Shown here piece by piece: positions 17,196 through 25,464 of a DNA stretch of 64,000 bases. A model generated the notes under the pieces. The model worked only from the letters and a program-made list of their open reading frames with translations, did not search any database and was not told the DNA's origin. Each line of letters begins with the position of its first letter. Positions within the stretch are counted from its first letter, which is position 1. The stretch spans positions 6,047 to 70,046 of the forward strand of contig JAZNKS010000022.1 in assembly GCA_045578725.1 (NCBI GenBank), in the 5' to 3' direction. The stretch comes from Flemingiibacterium sp045578725 (lineage in GTDB: Bacteria; Bacillota; Clostridia; Oscillospirales; CAG-272). The position numbers and the translations under genes are program-made.

Positions 17196-18545
17196 TTAGT
17201 TTTGGTGCCCGGCAATGAAAGCGCCGACCCCCTCGCCGAGCGAAAGAAGGGTTCGGTTGAGCCGCGCGGAGGAGGCGGCGATATGGGTGAAGGATGCACC
17301 CCGGCAGGCGACAAAGAGATTGTCAAATTCCTTTGCCATCGTGCATTCGATCGGGATTTCGTAGGGGTAGGTCAGCTCCTTGCCCATACCGCCCTCGCCG
17401 TGGATGTCCATCGAATGGTCGGCGATGGCGGCGGTGAGCCCGATTTTCGGCTGGCGGAGGATCCCCGCTCGCAGATCCTGCTCCCGCAGGACATAGCGGC
17501 CGCGAAGCCGCCAGCTCTCGCGCACGCCGGCCTCATAGACCGTCTTCAGCGTCCAGCCGGCCATTCCCTTCTCACGCTGGAGCCAATTCCAGTATCGGTA
17601 TACCCGTGCGCGGCCGACGGCGTCGGCCCGGTCGCCGAGCGTAAGATATTCCCGGCCCTGCATGGTGGGCAGCATATTGACATTGATATCGCCGTTCGGA
17701 TAAAAGACAAAGCAGGAAACGGTAGACTTCATCGCCGTCGCTTCCCAATCGGCCGTATCGACAGCGCGGCAGGATTCGGGCACGGCATCGATGCTGGCGG
17801 GATCCCCGGACCTTGCAATCCGGAAGACATAGGACACGGCGTTGACCGAATCCTTCGCGCATTCCGGTGCCGACGGCTCGCCGAATTCGTCCCGGCTCTC
17901 GCATCCGAGCACCGCCTCGCATCCGGCATCGCGCGCCAGCACGATATCGCCGGAGGCATCGACAAAGGTATCGGCAAAGATCTCCGCCGTCTGCTCCCCG
18001 TTTGACACGGTGATGCTGACAATCCGCTCGCTGTCTGTCCGGCAGGATTCATAACGCCAGCCAAACAGACTTGTCAGATATTCACGGTGCGGCTCCATCA
18101 CCGCACGGATCGCCTGCCGCATGGCATCCGGCTCAAACTGGAAGCGCTTCATCGGGCCGCCCGCGCCCCTGATGGAAAGGCACCGCCCGAGGGTCGCTTC
18201 ATACGGATCGCCCATGGGGATGGAAAGCCCCCACGGCCGGGCCGCGAAATCCTGCTTTGACCAGTCAAGCCCGACGGTCGGATCAAAGAGATTGAGGTTC
18301 GGCACGCCCTGAACGGTGTGCGCGCCGTTTTCCATCTTGGCAAGCTCCGAAACAAGCTCCTGATGAATGCCGTCAAGGCTCACGCCCGGCTCCCAGCCGT
18401 CCACGCCCGAAAAGACCATCGTACCGCCGAAATCCGGATGACGGTCCACGATGACGGTGGGGATTTTGTTCGTTATCAGCCGGTAGGCGCATCCGGTTCC
18501 GCCGCATCCCGCGCCGAGGATGCAGACCTGTGTGTGAAGGATCAT
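17196..18545 (-). CDS. FAD-dependent oxidoreductase (FAD_oxidored type)
   Basis: 449 residues. An N-terminal Rossmann fold with the dinucleotide motif CILGAGCGGTGCAYR is followed by VIVDRHPDFGGTMVFSG; a later FVDASGDIVLARDAG segment closes the FAD site, and the C-terminal LFVACRGASFTHIAASSARL is typical of the family. Such proteins occur in carbohydrate operons of Firmicutes and Planctomycetes; the substrate is unknown. ATG at 18545 is preferred to GTG at 18554 because AGGTGG lies five bases upstream. It begins 9 bp after the stop of the GTPase-NYN gene and ends 26 bp before the GH28 gene, so the three are one operon. Confidence 0.8.
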   Translation of the reverse strand: MILHTQVCILGAGCGGTGCAYRLITNKIPTVIVDRHPDFGGTMVFSGVDGWEPGVSLDGIHQELVSELAKMENGAHTVQGVPNLNLFDPTVGLDWSKQDFAARPWGLSIPMGDPYEATLGRCLSIRGAGGPMKRFQFEPDAMRQAIRAVMEPHREYLTSLFGWRYESCRTDSERIVSITVSNGEQTAEIFADTFVDASGDIVLARDAGCEAVLGCESRDEFGEPSAPECAKDSVNAVSYVFRIARSGDPASIDAVPESCRAVDTADWEATAMKSTVSCFVFYPNGDINVNMLPTMQGREYLTLGDRADAVGRARVYRYWNWLQREKGMAGWTLKTVYEAGVRESWRLRGRYVLREQDLRAGILRQPKIGLTAAIADHSMDIHGEGGMGKELTYPYEIPIECTMAKEFDNLFVACRGASFTHIAASSARLNRTLLSLGEGVGAFIAGHQN

Positions 18546-18554
18546 ATCGCCCAC

Positions 18555-21113
18555 CTACGCTTTCTGATCGGCCAGCTTTTCGATGTAGGCCGTGATTTCG
18601 GCACCGACACGGGTCAGCTCCGCGATGAATTCCCGGGCCGACATCCGCGAGGCACCCGCATGGACAGCGGAAAGCTGAATCAGCCGGTCGGAGGTCACCA
18701 CGCGGATCTCCGTATCGGATTTCTGGCTGTGGATGAACCGCTCGATGTAGGTATCCGCCGTTTCGTTCTCGGCGGTGAAGACCACCTTGTAAAGTCCCCG
18801 GTCATATTCCCGGCTCTCGGCATTCCTGACATTATAGGCATCGAAAACCAGCACAAGCTCGGTCTTTGTGAAGCCGACATAGCTGTCCAGTATATCCATC
18901 AGCCGCTCGCGTGCGTGCTCAAGATTATCCTCGGCCAGCTCGCGCAGGGGATCCCATTGGAAAATGAGATTATAGCCGTCGGCCACAAGCATCTTCCGCT
19001 TCGGGCGGGGTGGGATGACATGGCGGACACTCCCCTTCTCGGCCGGGCTGTAGCTCCGTCTGCGGATCGGGCCGAATTCGCGGAGCATGATGGCCTCCAG
19101 CTCTTCCTCGTCCAGTTTGTAATCCTTCGCAAGCCGGGACACGGAGGGGATCACCTCCGCAGGGCCGGCACTTGACCATCCGCTGTCAACGTGCATATGC
19201 GCGCGCACCTCGTTCCAGGGCACGATAAAGCCGGCGCCGTGAGCGCAGAAAACCGAGTGCGGTGTATTTTCAAGATCGCGCTCCGGCAGATAACCGGCAG
19301 CGGCGACCACTTCTTCGGTATTGTGGCAGGGGAACCAGCCCTCAAAGGTGCAGACAAGCCTTCCCTCGCCGTGGGTGTAGGAGATGACCTCCCGCACATA
19401 ATCGCCGATCGAGGCGGCCGGTACGCGGCCGGTCAGCACAGTACGGCTTTCATCGCCCGATTCGACCGTGACCGTCGCCGAGCGCAGGGTGAGATCGCTC
19501 ATCGCCCGACCGGTGCTCTCGCCCGGAATCTCCAGCCGGTAGTGATAGTACGGCTCGAGCAGAACGCTTTCGGCCGTCATCAGACCCTGGCGCACCGCAC
19601 GGTGGGTCGCCTCACGGAAATCGCCGCCGTCGGTATGCTTGGCATGGGCACGGCCGGCAATCAGCGTGATTTTGCAGTCGGTGAGCGGCGCGCCCGTCAG
19701 TACGCCGCGATGGGTTTTGTCGGCCAGATGGCCGAGCACCAGCCGCTGCCAGTTCGTTTCCAGCATTCCCTCCGGGCAGCGTCTGGCAAAGACCAGACCG
19801 CTTCCGGGCGGGAGCGGCTCGATTTTCAGATGCACCTCGGCATAATGGCGGAGCGGCTCGAAATGACCTACGCCCTCCACCGCCTTAGCGATCGTTTCCT
19901 TATAGAGAATACGCCCGGTATCGACTTCAATGTCAATCCCGAAGCGATCCTTTATCATCCGTTTGAGGACATCGATCTGCACTTCTCCCATCAGACCGGC
20001 GTGAATCTCCCGGAGCTCTTCCTCCCAGGTGAGCCGGAGAGCGGGATCCTCCTCCTCAAGCAGCTTGAATTTCGGATAATAGAGGCGGACATCGCACCCC
20101 TCGGGCAGACAGAGCCGATAGGACAGCACCGGCTCCAATATCGGGCGGCCGCCGTCCGGCTCGCATCCAAGCCCCTGCCCGGCGAAGGTTGCCGTAAGGC
20201 CGATGGCGGTGACGATGCTTCCTGCGGCCGCTTCCTCGGTCTGGGTGAATTTCTCTCCCGAATAGAAGCGAAGCTGGGCGACCTTTTCCCGGACCGTCTT
20301 TCCGTCCTTCGTCCGGTACGCAATCTCATCCCGCACCGACAGACATCCGCCGGTGACCTTCATCCATGTCAGCCGGGTATTGCCGTCATAGCCGATTTTG
20401 TAGACCTTGGCCGCGAATTCGCCGTTATACAGCGGCTCCATTGTCAGCGTATCGATAACGTGAAGAAATTCGGCCACGCCCTTCATGCGGAGCGCCGAGC
20501 CGAAGAAGCAGGGAAAAATCCTCCGCTCGGCAATCTGCGAGGCGACAATCCCCCAATCGACGGTTCCGTCCGACAGGAACTGCTCGAGCAGGGCCTCATC
20601 GCAGACGGCCAGCCGCTCGGCCAGCGCCGCATCCTCCTCCCCGGTGAAGAAGGGGATGCAGGCGGGATCCAGCTCCTTCTGCAGATGAGCAGCCAGTACA
20701 GGCTCGGGATCGGTCGGCAGATCGGTCTTGTTGATAAACAGGAAGGTCGGAACATGATAGGTGCGGAGCAGCTGCCAGAGGGTCAGCGTGTGATTCTGCA
20801 CGCCGTCGGCCGCGCTGATGACAAGGATCGCATAGTCGAGCACCTGCAGGGCACGCTCGGTTTCAGCCGAGAAATCGGTATGGCCGGGGGTATCCAGCAG
20901 TACCAGCTCGGTATCGCCGAAGGTCATCCGGGCTTGCTTTGAGAAGATTGTGATGCCCCGCTCCCGCTCCATCGGATTGGTGTCAAGATAGGTGCTCTTG
21001 TGATCGACCCGCCCCAGCGAGCGGATCCTGCCCGAAAGATAGAGCATACATTCGGACAGGGTCGTCTTGCCCGCATCAACGTGCGCGAGGATTCCGACGG
21101 TGAGATGCTTCAT
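18555..21113 (-). CDS. TetM/EF-G-like GTPase fused to a YacP/Rae1-type NYN domain
   Basis: 852 residues. About 1-650 is a translation GTPase of the ribosomal-protection class: P-loop AHVDAGKTT, switch I RERGITIF, DTPGHTDF, NKTD, and a TetM-type domain IV segment AKHTDGGDFREATHRAVRQ with LLEPYYHYRLEIP. From about 675 a second domain begins, KRKMLVADGYNLIFQW, continuing through LVLVFDAYNVRN, ENETADTYIERFI and RVVTSDRLIQ to GASRMSAREF; this matches the NYN (YacP/Rae1) nuclease fold with all four acidic residues present. Rae1 of Bacillus cuts mRNA in the ribosomal A site, so the fusion suggests a ribosome-dependent mRNA-cleaving factor or a rescue GTPase. ATG 21113 has GGAGG seven bases upstream. 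Whether it protects against tetracycline is unknown. Confidence 0.88.
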   Translation of the reverse strand: MKHLTVGILAHVDAGKTTLSECMLYLSGRIRSLGRVDHKSTYLDTNPMERERGITIFSKQARMTFGDTELVLLDTPGHTDFSAETERALQVLDYAILVISAADGVQNHTLTLWQLLRTYHVPTFLFINKTDLPTDPEPVLAAHLQKELDPACIPFFTGEEDAALAERLAVCDEALLEQFLSDGTVDWGIVASQIAERRIFPCFFGSALRMKGVAEFLHVIDTLTMEPLYNGEFAAKVYKIGYDGNTRLTWMKVTGGCLSVRDEIAYRTKDGKTVREKVAQLRFYSGEKFTQTEEAAAGSIVTAIGLTATFAGQGLGCEPDGGRPILEPVLSYRLCLPEGCDVRLYYPKFKLLEEEDPALRLTWEEELREIHAGLMGEVQIDVLKRMIKDRFGIDIEVDTGRILYKETIAKAVEGVGHFEPLRHYAEVHLKIEPLPPGSGLVFARRCPEGMLETNWQRLVLGHLADKTHRGVLTGAPLTDCKITLIAGRAHAKHTDGGDFREATHRAVRQGLMTAESVLLEPYYHYRLEIPGESTGRAMSDLTLRSATVTVESGDESRTVLTGRVPAASIGDYVREVISYTHGEGRLVCTFEGWFPCHNTEEVVAAAGYLPERDLENTPHSVFCAHGAGFIVPWNEVRAHMHVDSGWSSAGPAEVIPSVSRLAKDYKLDEEELEAIMLREFGPIRRRSYSPAEKGSVRHVIPPRPKRKMLVADGYNLIFQWDPLRELAEDNLEHARERLMDILDSYVGFTKTELVLVFDAYNVRNAESREYDRGLYKVVFTAENETADTYIERFIHSQKSDTEIRVVTSDRLIQLSAVHAGASRMSAREFIAELTRVGAEITAYIEKLADQKA

Positions 21114-21141
21114 ATTCCAGCCTCCTTTCGTGTTTTTTACT

Positions 21142-21170
21142 ATTATACCACAATCCGGCCCCGATTGCAA
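21142..21170 (-). promoter_or_regulatory. Promoter of the GTPase-NYN operon
   Basis: On the minus strand TTGCAA (21165-21170), 17-bp spacer, TATAAT (21142-21147), followed by AGTAAAAAACACG and the GGAGG of the GTPase gene. A near-consensus vegetative promoter with a very short leader, so no TetM-type attenuation leader is present. Confidence 0.8.
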
Positions 21171-21201
21171 CTGCTATTTTACTATTATATATTTTAGCAG
21201 G

Positions 21202-21400
21202 GCGCTGTTGCAAGTTGAAAACTTGCAGCAGCGCTTGGCGTGTAAACGCAGGCGCTTTCGCGCCCGGTGCTTTCGCGCCCGAATACATCGGTTTTTGTGT
21301 GCAAAGCACACAAAAATGGAACCCTCAATGGGTTCCAAGATGTATTTACTGGGGGCTGTTGCATCTAAATGCAACAGCCCCCTGCCGATGCTTGCATCGG
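21202..21400. repeat. Cluster of perfect inverted repeats in a gene-free stretch
   Basis: Five separate hairpins occupy this stretch: a 15-bp stem at 21202-21234 (one mismatch, loop GAA), 11 bp at 21292-21316 (TTTTTGTGTGC, loop AAA), 7 bp at 21318-21336, a perfect 14 bp at 21351-21382 (GGGGGCTGTTGCAT, loop CTAA) and 7 bp at 21385-21400. Between the first two lies a direct repeat of GCTTTCGCGCCCG (21254-21266 and 21269-21281). No convincing gene is seen. The function is unknown; stacked terminators or a palindromic repeat family are the main options. Confidence 0.75.
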
Positions 21401-21537
21401 CTGCACCCATCCTCCTACTTTTCAAAAAACCTTAAAAAAGGAGATGTGATGGAAATGACGTTCTTTTATAGGTTACCAGCTATCTATGGCCGAATTTTAT
21501 ATATTTTCTTAAAGTTTTTTGAAAAGATAGGGGCTTT

Positions 21538-21577
21538 GGGGAAGGAAAACTTTTTTTCAAAAAAGTTTTCCTTCCCC
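21538..21577. repeat. 19-bp perfect palindrome next to the Gfo/Idh gene end
   Basis: Arms GGGGAAGGAAAACTTTTTT (21538-21556) and its exact reverse complement (21559-21577), separated by two bases. It lies 21 bp beyond the stop of the leftward Gfo/Idh gene and could terminate it, although the T-tract is inside the stem rather than after it. The central near-symmetry suggests a cruciform or dispersed palindrome rather than an ordinary terminator. Confidence 0.7.
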
Positions 21578-21598
21578 CAAAACAATATATCAAAATAA

Positions 21599-22618
21599 TT
21601 AAATCTGTGCGGCCAGCAGATCCTCGGCCATGTGCATACTGAGGGCGGCATCCTCAATCGTACAGAAGGGCCGTCTTCCGTCGCGGATGGAGAGCACGAA
21701 ATCGCGGTTCTCGGCGAGGTAGCCGTAATACTGGTAATACTGATCGCCGCCGGCAATCTTCATACCGTCCAGGTGCATGACCTCGGGAGCCGCATAGCCG
21801 GACGCGGCGCGGGAATAGATGCTTCCCTTCACCGCCGCCAGAATCGTCGCCTCGCAGATCTGCTCGGCAAAGCCGAGATTGATGTAGGCAGAAGCTCCGG
21901 TGCCGTGCATTTCAAAGGTGTGCACACGGCTGGAGGTCTGATAGTTGGCGCGGAGGGTTCCCGTCACGCCGTTGTCAAAGGTGAAGACGCTCGACCAGGC
22001 GTTGAGAACCGGACAGTTGATCTTATTTGCCACGGTCGCGGCCTTGACGACCTTCTCGCCGCCGGAGAGATGACGGACCAGATCGGTGGCGTGAATGATA
22101 TCGCTGACGTAGGAATCCATGTAATGCCATTCCTGTGTGACATCGCTGTGCTTGATGAAAACGCCGTCCACCTGATTGATGGGGGTCAGATCGCTCATGA
22201 TCCGCACCACCTCGCGGATCAGCGGCATATGGCGGCGGTTGAGGGCCACGGCCAGGGTCTTGCCCTCTTTGGCGGCCGTCCGGGCCAGCGAATCCGACTG
22301 ATAGGAATTGATGCCCGCCGGCTTTTCCATCATGACGTGGAGTCCGGCCTTCAGGCAATCATAGACCACGCGGTACATCCGGTCGGGCTCGACCAGACAG
22401 ACCACGCCGTCAATCTTTCCCTGCATTTCACGGAGCAGATCGGTGTGCAGATAGAATTTGTTCGGCACACCGAATTTTTCGGCCGCCGCATCCGCCCTCT
22501 CGCGGATGAGATCGCAGACCGCAACGATTTCACACTCGGGGATGTCGTGAAGGCTCGGCAGGTGGATACCCATGCCCATACCGCCGCAGCCGATTACGCC
22601 GATTCTTACTTTGCTCAT
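21599..22618 (-). CDS. Gfo/Idh/MocA-family NAD(P)-dependent oxidoreductase
   Basis: 339 residues. An N-terminal Rossmann domain (RIGVIGCGGMGMGIHLPSL, then IVAVCDLIRERADAAAEKFG) and the EKPAGI motif (VMMEKPAGIN) near residue 97 are diagnostic; the C-terminal alpha/beta domain carries a segment SDIIHATDLVRHL in the usual catalytic position. These enzymes oxidise or epimerise sugars, inositols or their derivatives through keto intermediates. It is the last gene of a LacI, isomerase, Gfo/Idh operon, a set typical for cyclitol or rare-sugar breakdown. AAGGAGA precedes the ATG. Substrate not assignable. Confidence 0.88.
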   Translation of the reverse strand: MSKVRIGVIGCGGMGMGIHLPSLHDIPECEIVAVCDLIRERADAAAEKFGVPNKFYLHTDLLREMQGKIDGVVCLVEPDRMYRVVYDCLKAGLHVMMEKPAGINSYQSDSLARTAAKEGKTLAVALNRRHMPLIREVVRIMSDLTPINQVDGVFIKHSDVTQEWHYMDSYVSDIIHATDLVRHLSGGEKVVKAATVANKINCPVLNAWSSVFTFDNGVTGTLRANYQTSSRVHTFEMHGTGASAYINLGFAEQICEATILAAVKGSIYSRAASGYAAPEVMHLDGMKIAGGDQYYQYYGYLAENRDFVLSIRDGRRPFCTIEDAALSMHMAEDLLAAQI

Positions 22619-22632
22619 GTTATATGTTCTCC

Positions 22633-23475
22633 TTAAATCAGATAGTTTTTTACGTATTCAAGATTGTGTTTCATGCCGATTTCCGGAACGGGCAGATCGT
22701 CCGGATACCAGTAATATTCGTATTCGTCCGATACCCAGCCCCGGTAGCCGACCCGCTTCAGCTCATCCAGCACATCCGGCCAGTCAAGGCTTCCCTCGCT
22801 CATCAGGCAGGAGGTTTTGTCGGCGGGACGGCGGCATTTCAGCTTCCAGTCCTTGATGTGGACATGGGAAATATGCCGTGCGGCGGCACGGACCGCCTCG
22901 CGGCCCTTCTCCGCTCCTGCCAGCTCGACCCACGCATAGTCAAACAGCATTCCCACGTTGTGCATATTCACGTCCTCGATCATCCGCACCGTGTCGCGCA
23001 CGCTCATGGTCAGCGAACCGACATGGGTTTCGATCACAAGCCCGACACCGAGCCCGGCCGCGTAGGATGCGACCTCGCGGATGCCCTCGGCGGTGCGGCC
23101 CCAGACATCACTGAACCAGATGCCCGGCAGCTCATGCGCCTCCTGTCCGCCGTAAACGCGGATGTTCGGGCAGTCGAGCATGGCGGCAATCTCGGCCGTG
23201 CGGCAGAGATTCTTCACCGTCAGCGCCCGATCCTCCGCCCTGACAAAATTCTTGTAATAAGAGGTCAGGCAGGAAAATTCCATGCCCGCCGCCTTTGCCT
23301 CGCGCGCAATCGCACGCGCCTCGGAATCGGTGATCGATTCGGCATCGATCTGGCCGTCGGCGGCCACGCGGACCTCGATGCCGTCATAGCCGATCTCACC
23401 GAAGCGGCGGATAACCTCATGAATGTCCCATTTGGGGCATCCCATTGTGTGTCCGGAAAATTTGATCTGTGACAT
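22633..23475 (-). CDS. Sugar phosphate isomerase/epimerase (TIM barrel)
   Basis: 280 residues, xylose-isomerase-like TIM barrel (AP endonuclease 2 superfamily). Likely metal ligands appear in order: Glu in LVIETHVGSLTM, Asp in MLFDYAWVEL, His in ISHVHIKDWK and Glu in VSDEYEYYWY. Enzymes of this group isomerise or dehydrate keto-sugars and inosose and are commonly paired with Gfo/Idh dehydrogenases, as here: the dehydrogenase gene begins 14 bp downstream. AAAGGA precedes the ATG at 23475. Cytoplasmic; exact substrate unknown. Confidence 0.85.
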   Translation of the reverse strand: MSQIKFSGHTMGCPKWDIHEVIRRFGEIGYDGIEVRVAADGQIDAESITDSEARAIAREAKAAGMEFSCLTSYYKNFVRAEDRALTVKNLCRTAEIAAMLDCPNIRVYGGQEAHELPGIWFSDVWGRTAEGIREVASYAAGLGVGLVIETHVGSLTMSVRDTVRMIEDVNMHNVGMLFDYAWVELAGAEKGREAVRAAARHISHVHIKDWKLKCRRPADKTSCLMSEGSLDWPDVLDELKRVGYRGWVSDEYEYYWYPDDLPVPEIGMKHNLEYVKNYLI

Positions 23476-23490
23476 AGCTTCTATCCTTTC

Positions 23491-24477
23491 TCATACCGTA
23501 TCGCCTGGAATCAATACCGCTTTTGTGCAGGCATCGGCCGGTCGGCCGCCGCCCCTTATTACCCGCGCCATTTCCAGCGCCGCAATCGTCATTTTTTCGG
23601 TCTGCTGATCGATGCTCGTCAGACGGCAGGGCATATACTCCTCGATCAGCGGATGGCTGTCATAGGATGCGATGCCGAGCCGTCCGGGAACCGTATATCC
23701 CTCCTTCAGCGCCCGCAGGAGCACCAGCGAGGCCGGCTGAAAGCGGGGCAGGAAGACAAATACCCCTTCCTCCTCCCGGCTGACCAGCCGCGTGAAGGTG
23801 TCCCCCGGATTCTCCGGTACCGCAAAGCACTCGGATGCCGGAAAGAAGCGGCGGAAGGCATCGATCCGGATCTTTTCCAGGCTGCTCGGATGCTGGGAAT
23901 GAAGCAAAAGGAAGCGGCGATAGCGATTCCGGGAAGCGATTCGTGCCCCAAGATCGGCAATGGCTTCCTCATCGTTGCCCGCTGAGGAAGGGATGCCATC
24001 CAGACGCCGGTTGAGCAGGATGAGATTCGGGAATTTCTCCCGGTTGCGCAAGAGCCAGCCCTCATCCTGCGGCGAGGTTCCCATCAGCAGAAGAACGTGC
24101 GCCTTTTTGACGAGCGCGGGCTTTAATACCTCCCTAAGGCCGCCGATCCGGTAATTGATGTAGGTGGCCCGCACATCCGAGGCCGCCTCCAGCACGCCGT
24201 TCACCTGCACGGTGAAGCTGGAATACTGGGCATAGAGCCAGGGCGAGAGCACGATCAGATTCAGCGGCGCGGTCTTCATGGCCGACAGCGCGGCGGCGGC
24301 TTCGTTTTTCTTGTAATCAAGCGCGGCGGCTGTTTCGAGAATCCGTCTGGCGGTATTCTCCGAGATCGCGCATTTGCCCTGCTTGCCGCTTAATACATAA
24401 GACACCGATGCTTTGGATACTCCGCACCGTGCGGCGATCTGCTCCAGCGTAACGCGGCCGGTTTTAATCGGTTCCAT
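23491..24477 (-). CDS. LacI-family transcriptional repressor
   Basis: 328 residues. The N-terminal helix-turn-helix and hinge (VTLEQIAARCGVSKASVSYV, then LSGKQGKCAISENTARRI) precede a periplasmic-binding-protein-like effector domain with the usual ending (RLGIASYDSHPLIEEYMPCRLTSI has the family's IASYD and dimer segments). ATG at 24477 follows GGAGGGG. It begins the leftward operon with the isomerase 15 bp after its stop. A perfect palindrome between its promoter and ATG indicates autorepression and therefore control of the operon; the inducer would be the sugar handled by the two downstream enzymes. Confidence 0.92.
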   Translation of the reverse strand: MEPIKTGRVTLEQIAARCGVSKASVSYVLSGKQGKCAISENTARRILETAAALDYKKNEAAAALSAMKTAPLNLIVLSPWLYAQYSSFTVQVNGVLEAASDVRATYINYRIGGLREVLKPALVKKAHVLLLMGTSPQDEGWLLRNREKFPNLILLNRRLDGIPSSAGNDEEAIADLGARIASRNRYRRFLLLHSQHPSSLEKIRIDAFRRFFPASECFAVPENPGDTFTRLVSREEEGVFVFLPRFQPASLVLLRALKEGYTVPGRLGIASYDSHPLIEEYMPCRLTSIDQQTEKMTIAALEMARVIRGGGRPADACTKAVLIPGDTV

Positions 24478-24492
24478 ACCACCCCTCCATTT

Positions 24493-24504
24493 GTTAACGT
24501 TAAC
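24493..24504. promoter_or_regulatory. LacI-type operator
   Basis: GTTAACGTTAAC, a perfect 12-bp palindrome with the central CG typical of LacI/GalR operators. It lies about 10-20 bp downstream of the expected transcription start of the repressor gene, so repressor bound there would block its own operon. Confidence 0.8.
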
Positions 24505-24519
24505 CGTATTGCCGATACT

Positions 24520-24548
24520 ATTATACACCCGTTTTTCGCCTTTGTCAA
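24520..24548 (-). promoter_or_regulatory. Promoter of the LacI operon
   Basis: Minus strand: TTGACA (24543-24548), 17-bp spacer, TATAAT (24520-24525), a full consensus promoter, with the operator palindrome immediately downstream. Confidence 0.85.
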
Positions 24549-24560
24549 GGGGGTGGAATA

Positions 24561-24596
24561 AAAAAAAAGGCCGCCGCGGACCAAAATCTGCGGCGG
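24561..24596 (-). terminator. Terminator of the YhcH-NH-MBL operon
   Basis: 10-bp stem with one G:U pair (CCGCCGCGGA 24571-24580, TCTGCGGCGG 24587-24596). Read leftward it is followed by GGCC and an eight-base T-run. It insulates the operon ending at 24617 from the LacI promoter beginning at 24548. Confidence 0.85.
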
Positions 24597-24616
24597 ATGG
24601 GAGAAAACGCTCCCGT

Positions 24617-25426
24617 TTATTCTTTTTCCTTCTGCATCATCAAAAGCAGAGCTTCCTTTGATGCCCGCGCAAAGGCGGACCATGCCCCGGGATCGATGAA
24701 GGCACGCCGATCCCCGGCGGCAAGGCGGGCGGCCCGTCCGGGCGTATCGTTGTGCTTGATGTGATTGCCGAGGAAGAGATCGACGGGAATCCGCTCCAGC
24801 CTCTCCATCGAGGTGATGAAGCGCTCCCGCATTTCAAGGCCGATATGCCGATTCAGCAGATACTCCCGTGTGAGGGAATTCAGCCCCGCACCGCCGTGAA
24901 GACCGCACCGGCTGATTTCCCCGTCCTCCTCCACATCAAAGAAAAAGGACATCGCACCAGCGGTATGGCCTGGCGTTGCCATCGCCGTAACCGTTACATT
25001 TCCGAGGGTGATGGTATCTCCGTCCGTGAGCAGGATGTCCGGCTCGAAGGTTTCGGTGAATTCCTCGCCTATTTCGGCGGCAAAGGAGAGATCCAGCTCC
25101 CCTCTTGCGACCGGTGCATCTTCCCTTCCGATGGCGGTTTTCGCGCCGGTCATCTCGACAAGCGCACGGGTGGCACCGAAATGATCGATATGCCCGTGGG
25201 TGTGCAGAATGTACTTGATCTTCATCGGATCCAGCCCCATCCGGACCATATTGTGGAGCACCAGATAGAGGGACTGCTGATAACCGCTGTCAAAGAGAAT
25301 CAGCCCGTCGCCTGTATCCAGCACATGGGTCGAAGCCGGCACGGTGCCGACAAAATACAGCCCGCCCCGGATGCGGAAGGGCTCCATCGCATTCTTCCAC
25401 GGCTCCTTCAGATTTTTTTCGCTCAA
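24617..25426 (-). CDS. MBL-fold metallo-hydrolase
   Basis: 269 residues of the metallo-beta-lactamase fold. The zinc motif HTHGHIDHFGA (HxHxDH class) is followed by GHTAGAMSFFFDV, with further ligands in FLGNHIKHND. The family includes lactonases, glyoxalase-II-like thioesterases and other hydrolases, so the substrate is open; the neighbouring YhcH and nucleoside-hydrolase genes suggest a sugar or lactone substrate. Start taken as TTG at 25426 because AAGGAG (25437-25442) is nine or ten bases upstream; a TTG at 25444 would overlap that box, and the first in-frame ATG, at residue 14, has no ribosome site. Last gene of the operon. Confidence 0.8.
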   Translation of the reverse strand: MSEKNLKEPWKNAMEPFRIRGGLYFVGTVPASTHVLDTGDGLILFDSGYQQSLYLVLHNMVRMGLDPMKIKYILHTHGHIDHFGATRALVEMTGAKTAIGREDAPVARGELDLSFAAEIGEEFTETFEPDILLTDGDTITLGNVTVTAMATPGHTAGAMSFFFDVEEDGEISRCGLHGGAGLNSLTREYLLNRHIGLEMRERFITSMERLERIPVDLFLGNHIKHNDTPGRAARLAAGDRRAFIDPGAWSAFARASKEALLLMMQKEKE

Positions 25427-25464
25427 TTTTTTAATCTCCTTCAAATAAACATCGCGGCTGTTTT

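Noticed and set aside
18555..21113. Calling the TetM-like gene a tetracycline resistance determinant
   Set aside because: It lacks a TetM-type regulatory leader, lies in a metabolic operon and carries a NYN extension; resistance cannot be claimed from sequence.
21449..21598. 49-codon frame MEMTFFYRLPAIYG with a good AAAAAAGGAG box
   Set aside because: Its second half is encoded by the 19-bp palindrome (KENFFSKKFSFPQ) and it has no recognisable protein features; probably spurious despite the ribosome site.
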